NCBI GenBank assembly: GCA_026419705.1
Contig: JANZYY010000214.1
Span: 1-8,136, forward strand
Source of the DNA: Fischerella sp.
GTDB lineage: Bacteria; Cyanobacteriota; Cyanobacteriia; Cyanobacteriales; Nostocaceae
Direction: 5' to 3'
Length of the DNA stretch: 8,136 nucleotides
Shown: positions 5,920 to 8,136 of the stretch, piece after piece
Numbering within the stretch: position 1 is the first letter of the stretch
Layout: the number at the start of each line of letters is the position of its first letter
The notes under the pieces: model-generated
Databases searched by the model: none
Seen by the model: only the letters and a program-made list of their open reading frames with translations
What the model was told of the DNA's origin: nothing
Program-made: the position numbers and the translations under genes

Positions 5920-6567
5920 ATGAATATCCCTCGCATTCTATCGATTCAAGTTGGTTTACCCAAGCAACTTGGAGTGGAAGGTGCGAGCGATCCAATGGAT
6001 CGCCCTTGGACGACAGGGTTCTTTAAGGAGCCAATTGCTGGAGCGGTTCATCTTGGAAAAACAAATCTCGTTGGAGATGGACAAGCCGATCTGGTGCTGC
6101 ATGGCGGTTCTGAGAAAGCAGTTCTTGCTTATGCGGCGAGTCACTATCCGGATTGGCAACAAGAACTCGGTCTACCCAACTTTCCTTACGGAGCATTTGG
6201 CGAAAACTTTACAATTTCGGGTCAGACGGAAACAGATGTTTGTATTGGGGATATTTTTGCAGTGGGTGAAGCCCAGATTCAGGTTTCACAGCCGAGAGAA
6301 CCTTGCTGGAAACTGGCGCGACGGTGGCGCATGAAAGATTTACCAAAGCGAGTCATCAATACAGGTCGATCGGGTTGGTACTTTCGAGTGCTATCCGAAG
6401 GTTTGGTCGAGCCGGGTCAGCCGTTGTTACTGGTCGAGCGCCCCTTGCCTCAATGGAGTATTGCACGAGTGAATCATGAATTTTATCACAGCAAAGAGCC
6501 TTGTGCAGAACTTGCGACTTGTCCGCTACTGGCTGCGAGTTGGAGAAAATATTTTTCAATGCGCTAA
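5920..6567 (+). CDS. MOSC domain protein, YiiM-like
   Basis: A 215-residue MOSC-domain protein with the YiiM layout: a beta-rich MOSC core followed by a small helical 3-alpha domain. Key blocks are LVGDGQADLVLHGGSEKAVL (50-69), YGAFGENFTISG (90-101), and QPREPCWKLARR (124-135), where Cys129 matches the conserved cysteine proposed to bind molybdenum cofactor. The C-terminal part LPQWSIARVNHEFYH (176-190) is the 3-alpha start. Family members reduce N-hydroxylated compounds such as 6-hydroxylaminopurine with the cofactor; that role here is by homology only. ATG 5920 is chosen over TTG 5914; neither has a strong ribosome site, which fits coupling to the CxxC gene 20 bases upstream. The gene is intact and full length. 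Confidence 0.92.
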   Translation: MNIPRILSIQVGLPKQLGVEGASDPMDRPWTTGFFKEPIAGAVHLGKTNLVGDGQADLVLHGGSEKAVLAYAASHYPDWQQELGLPNFPYGAFGENFTISGQTETDVCIGDIFAVGEAQIQVSQPREPCWKLARRWRMKDLPKRVINTGRSGWYFRVLSEGLVEPGQPLLLVERPLPQWSIARVNHEFYHSKEPCAELATCPLLAASWRKYFSMR

Positions 6568-6585
6568 TCAAACAGAAGAGAAATC

Positions 6586-7198
6586 TTGAGAGGGGTAATC
6601 GCAGATTTAATCAAGCAATATCCCCACACTCAACCCGAATGGATTGGTTTTATTTACGGATTTCTTGGGGTTCTCGGATTTAGTCTGACCTTGCCTGCAA
6701 CTCGTCGTTCCGCCGTGACCGATCTCGATCCAATCATCGTTGGAATTGGTCGCGCCCCAGTGCCAGCAGGGCTGGCATTGACCCTACTGCTCATTCGTCA
6801 TCCACCGCTCCCACCATGGAGATGTTTGTGCGATCGCGGCTGCGGGTTTAGGTTATGCTGAAGGCGGAATTCTGTCGCGTAGGTTTGGGGGGTGGCGAAC
6901 CATTTGCTGGTCTTTAGTGCGATCGATTCCGATATTGCTGGCAATTATGCTTACTTCTCATGTCTCATTCCCAACTCATGTTTCCATCAGTGTTTGGCTC
7001 GGATTTTTTTTACGTGAGCATTGTGAGAGCATATTTCTGGTATTTTTTGCTTGGTATCAAGAGTTTGCAATAGGTGGAATTTCTCGTATTGGTCAGATTC
7101 AACTGCTGCAACCCTTTTTAACCATACTAGGCTCAGCCGTTGATTTTTGCAGCATGCGTGATGGTTTGTGTGGCAATCGGGAAACGCACTCTGATTAG
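6586..7198 (+). pseudogene. EamA/DMT-family exporter, decayed remnant
   Basis: This is the remains of a drug/metabolite transporter (EamA domains, normally about 300 residues and ten helices). The first part (6586 to about 6810) reads WIGFIYGFLGVLGFSLTLPA, then DLDPIIVGIGR and LALTLLLIRHPPLPP. About 80-90 residues are then missing, and the text resumes in another frame at about 6818 with AAAGLGYAEGGILSRRFGGW, continuing to HVSFPTHVSISVWLGFF. A run of eight T (7004-7011) seems to carry one base too many: shifting by one restores FYVSIV for 10-20 bases before the frame returns. Further on, VGQIQLLQPFLTIL-type sequence is clear (IGQIQLLQPFLTIL), then the end is shifted again. At least one large deletion and several small indels make a functional transporter impossible. 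Its end runs up to attC 5. Confidence 0.85.
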
Positions 7199-7202
7199 AG
7201 CA

Positions 7203-7286
7203 GTCCAAAAATGCAGTGGAGCGGACGTACGGAGTCTTAGCGCTTCGTTCTGGTTCTCTCGCTACTGCTCACTTTCGCCGTTGGGC
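7203..7286 (+). other. attC-like site 5, degenerate left core
   Basis: An 84-base element with right core GTTGGGC (7280-7286), a perfect GTTRRRY, and left core GTCCAAA (7203-7209), which lacks the final C of the RYYYAAC consensus. The left arm AGTGGAGCGGA matches the reverse complement of the right arm (AGTGAGCAGTA) with one extra unpaired G, again the attC pattern. It starts just after the end of the decayed transporter and has the same orientation as the other four. Its degenerate core suggests an old or inactive site. Confidence 0.68.
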
Positions 7287-7640
7287 TGCGTGAGTGCAAC
7301 ATTGCGCTTCTCATAATTGCGCTTATCATATGAGTTAAGTCAGTGGAAATAAATCAAGCTATGTTACGAACATAAATATGCTTGAAACCCTTACCAATGA
7401 GCAATGACCAATAACTAATGACGACCTTAACTAGTTAGCTTTATTTGTACCGACCTACTTACTTCTTTCATACCTATCGTTCTTGATTTTCCTCATGCAC
7501 ATTGGTTCCACGGTAGCACAAACGCTACGATCGCAAGGTGAGCCAGTAACCATCGTCTCGCGCAGTTCTTCATCTATTCCTATTGTTTAACTCATCGCTC
7601 CATCTCAAGTATCCAAGAAGAAATTGCAACCCATTATTAA
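7287..7640. other. gene-free stretch with a short tandem duplication
   Basis: No gene, RNA or terminator could be supported here. The one clear structure is a 15-base tandem duplication, ATTGCGCTTCTCATA (7301-7315) and ATTGCGCTTATCATA (7316-7330), with 14 of 15 bases the same. Around 7393-7421 the words CAATGA/CCAATAAC/CTAATGAC recur, a low-complexity pattern common in cyanobacterial spacers. Confidence 0.6.
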
Positions 7641-8136
7641 CTAACTCTTAAACAAAACTTCATTACGATTGGCTGCACCCAGTCGTGGCACAGAATTGAT
7701 GGGTGAGTGGGGAGTGAGAACAGGAGGAACACCTTGAACTATTTGTAGTTGCTGTAAAAGACGTTGCAGAAACTTATCCTGTTCAGAACGGAAAGTTGGT
7801 ACATATGGACCGCGGTTGATAATAGCGAACCAAACCAAACCGCGATCGCGTGTGGGCATAACTCCTGCTAAAGCACTAACATCGTTGAGAGTGCCAGTTT
7901 TAATCACAGTAGCAGCCGGAATGTGTCTGGCGTGCAAAGTTCCCCGTTGATCGAACCCGGACGTGGGAAACAAGTCTGCTAAATTCAGCCCATGTGCGAG
8001 TGCTTCCCGTTGAATTGCCATTAACATCGCACAAGCAGCCCTGGCAGAAATGCGATTTTCGACTCCCAGCCCTGAACCGTTGATTAATTGAATTTCTGAC
8101 TCTGGTATCCTCGCCATTTGGGCAGCTGTTGACTGT
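7641..8136 (-). CDS. D-alanyl-D-alanine carboxypeptidase (peptidase S13/PBP4 family), 5'-truncated by window end
   Basis: The C-terminal part of a penicillin-binding protein of the DacB/PBP4 (S13) family, which trims or cleaves peptidoglycan peptides outside the cytoplasmic membrane. Visible are LINGSGLGVENRISARA, the block following the SxN motif region in this family, and TVIKTGTLND with the active-site KTG triad encoded at 7893-7901. The SxxK and SxN motifs lie beyond the window. The frame stays open to base 8136 and reads QSTAAQ before the Met at 8115-8117, so that Met is internal, not a start. The stop is at 7641-7643. A HIP1 octamer lies inside the gene (7842-7849), marking it as resident cyanobacterial DNA. 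It is convergent with everything to its left. Confidence 0.9.
   Translation of the reverse strand, partial: QSTAAQMARIPESEIQLINGSGLGVENRISARAACAMLMAIQREALAHGLNLADLFPTSGFDQRGTLHARHIPAATVIKTGTLNDVSALAGVMPTRDRGLVWFAIINRGPYVPTFRSEQDKFLQRLLQQLQIVQGVPPVLTPHSPINSVPRLGAANRNEVLFKS

Noticed and set aside
7287..7640. CRISPR array or tRNA in the gene-free stretch
   Set aside because: No regularly spaced repeats beyond one tandem pair, and no cloverleaf or T-loop GGTTCRA-type sequence was found.

Overview
The window is cyanobacterial DNA. Three copies of the cyanobacterial HIP1 octamer GCGATCGC (1383, 6830, 7842), many partial CGATCG words, an ABA4-like carotenoid-family gene and several proteins of cyanobacterial type support this. 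A filamentous lineage is a guess. The first 19 bases are the Nextera/Tn5 mosaic-end adapter, not genomic sequence, so the left edge is an untrimmed assembly end.

The main finding is that much of the window looks like an integron gene-cassette array with no integrase in view (a CALIN-type cluster, or part of a larger chromosomal integron). Five attC-like sites lie in the same orientation at 1108-1196, 2303-2389, 3306-3391, 4172-4231 and 7203-7286. Each begins with an AAC-type core (degenerate in the last), ends with a GTT-type core, and has self-complementary arms. The 60-base site at 4172-4231 closely resembles the classic aadA-type 59-base element. Cutting at G^TT defines three complete cassettes: 1191-2383 (ABA4-like membrane protein), 2384-3385 (SAM methyltransferase) and 3386-4225 (GC-rich unknown protein with a Tat-like signal). 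A fourth starts at 4226 (eight-helix membrane protein), but its closing attC is not visible.

Layout from left to right: adapter; 3' part of an alpha/beta hydrolase; a GNAT acetyltransferase broken by a frameshift, its tail running into the first attC; a repeat-rich non-coding stretch; an ABA4-like gene with an in-frame amber codon; a methyltransferase with an internal frame disturbance; two apparently intact cassette genes of unknown function; an HxlR-type regulator divergent from a small CxxC thioredoxin-fold protein and a MOSC protein; a heavily decayed EamA/DMT exporter ending at the fifth attC; a gene-poor stretch; and, on the minus strand, the 3' part of a D-Ala-D-Ala carboxypeptidase that runs off the window.

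How the parts fit: three of the four genes that precede a recognised attC at cassette spacing or closer are of ordinary cyanobacterial type, and those three are damaged. The two cassettes that look foreign are open. This suggests capture and decay of resident genes next to recently acquired ones. The HxlR, CxxC and MOSC genes look like a separate, functional thiol/stress module. All family assignments are from reading the sequence; no database search was possible.
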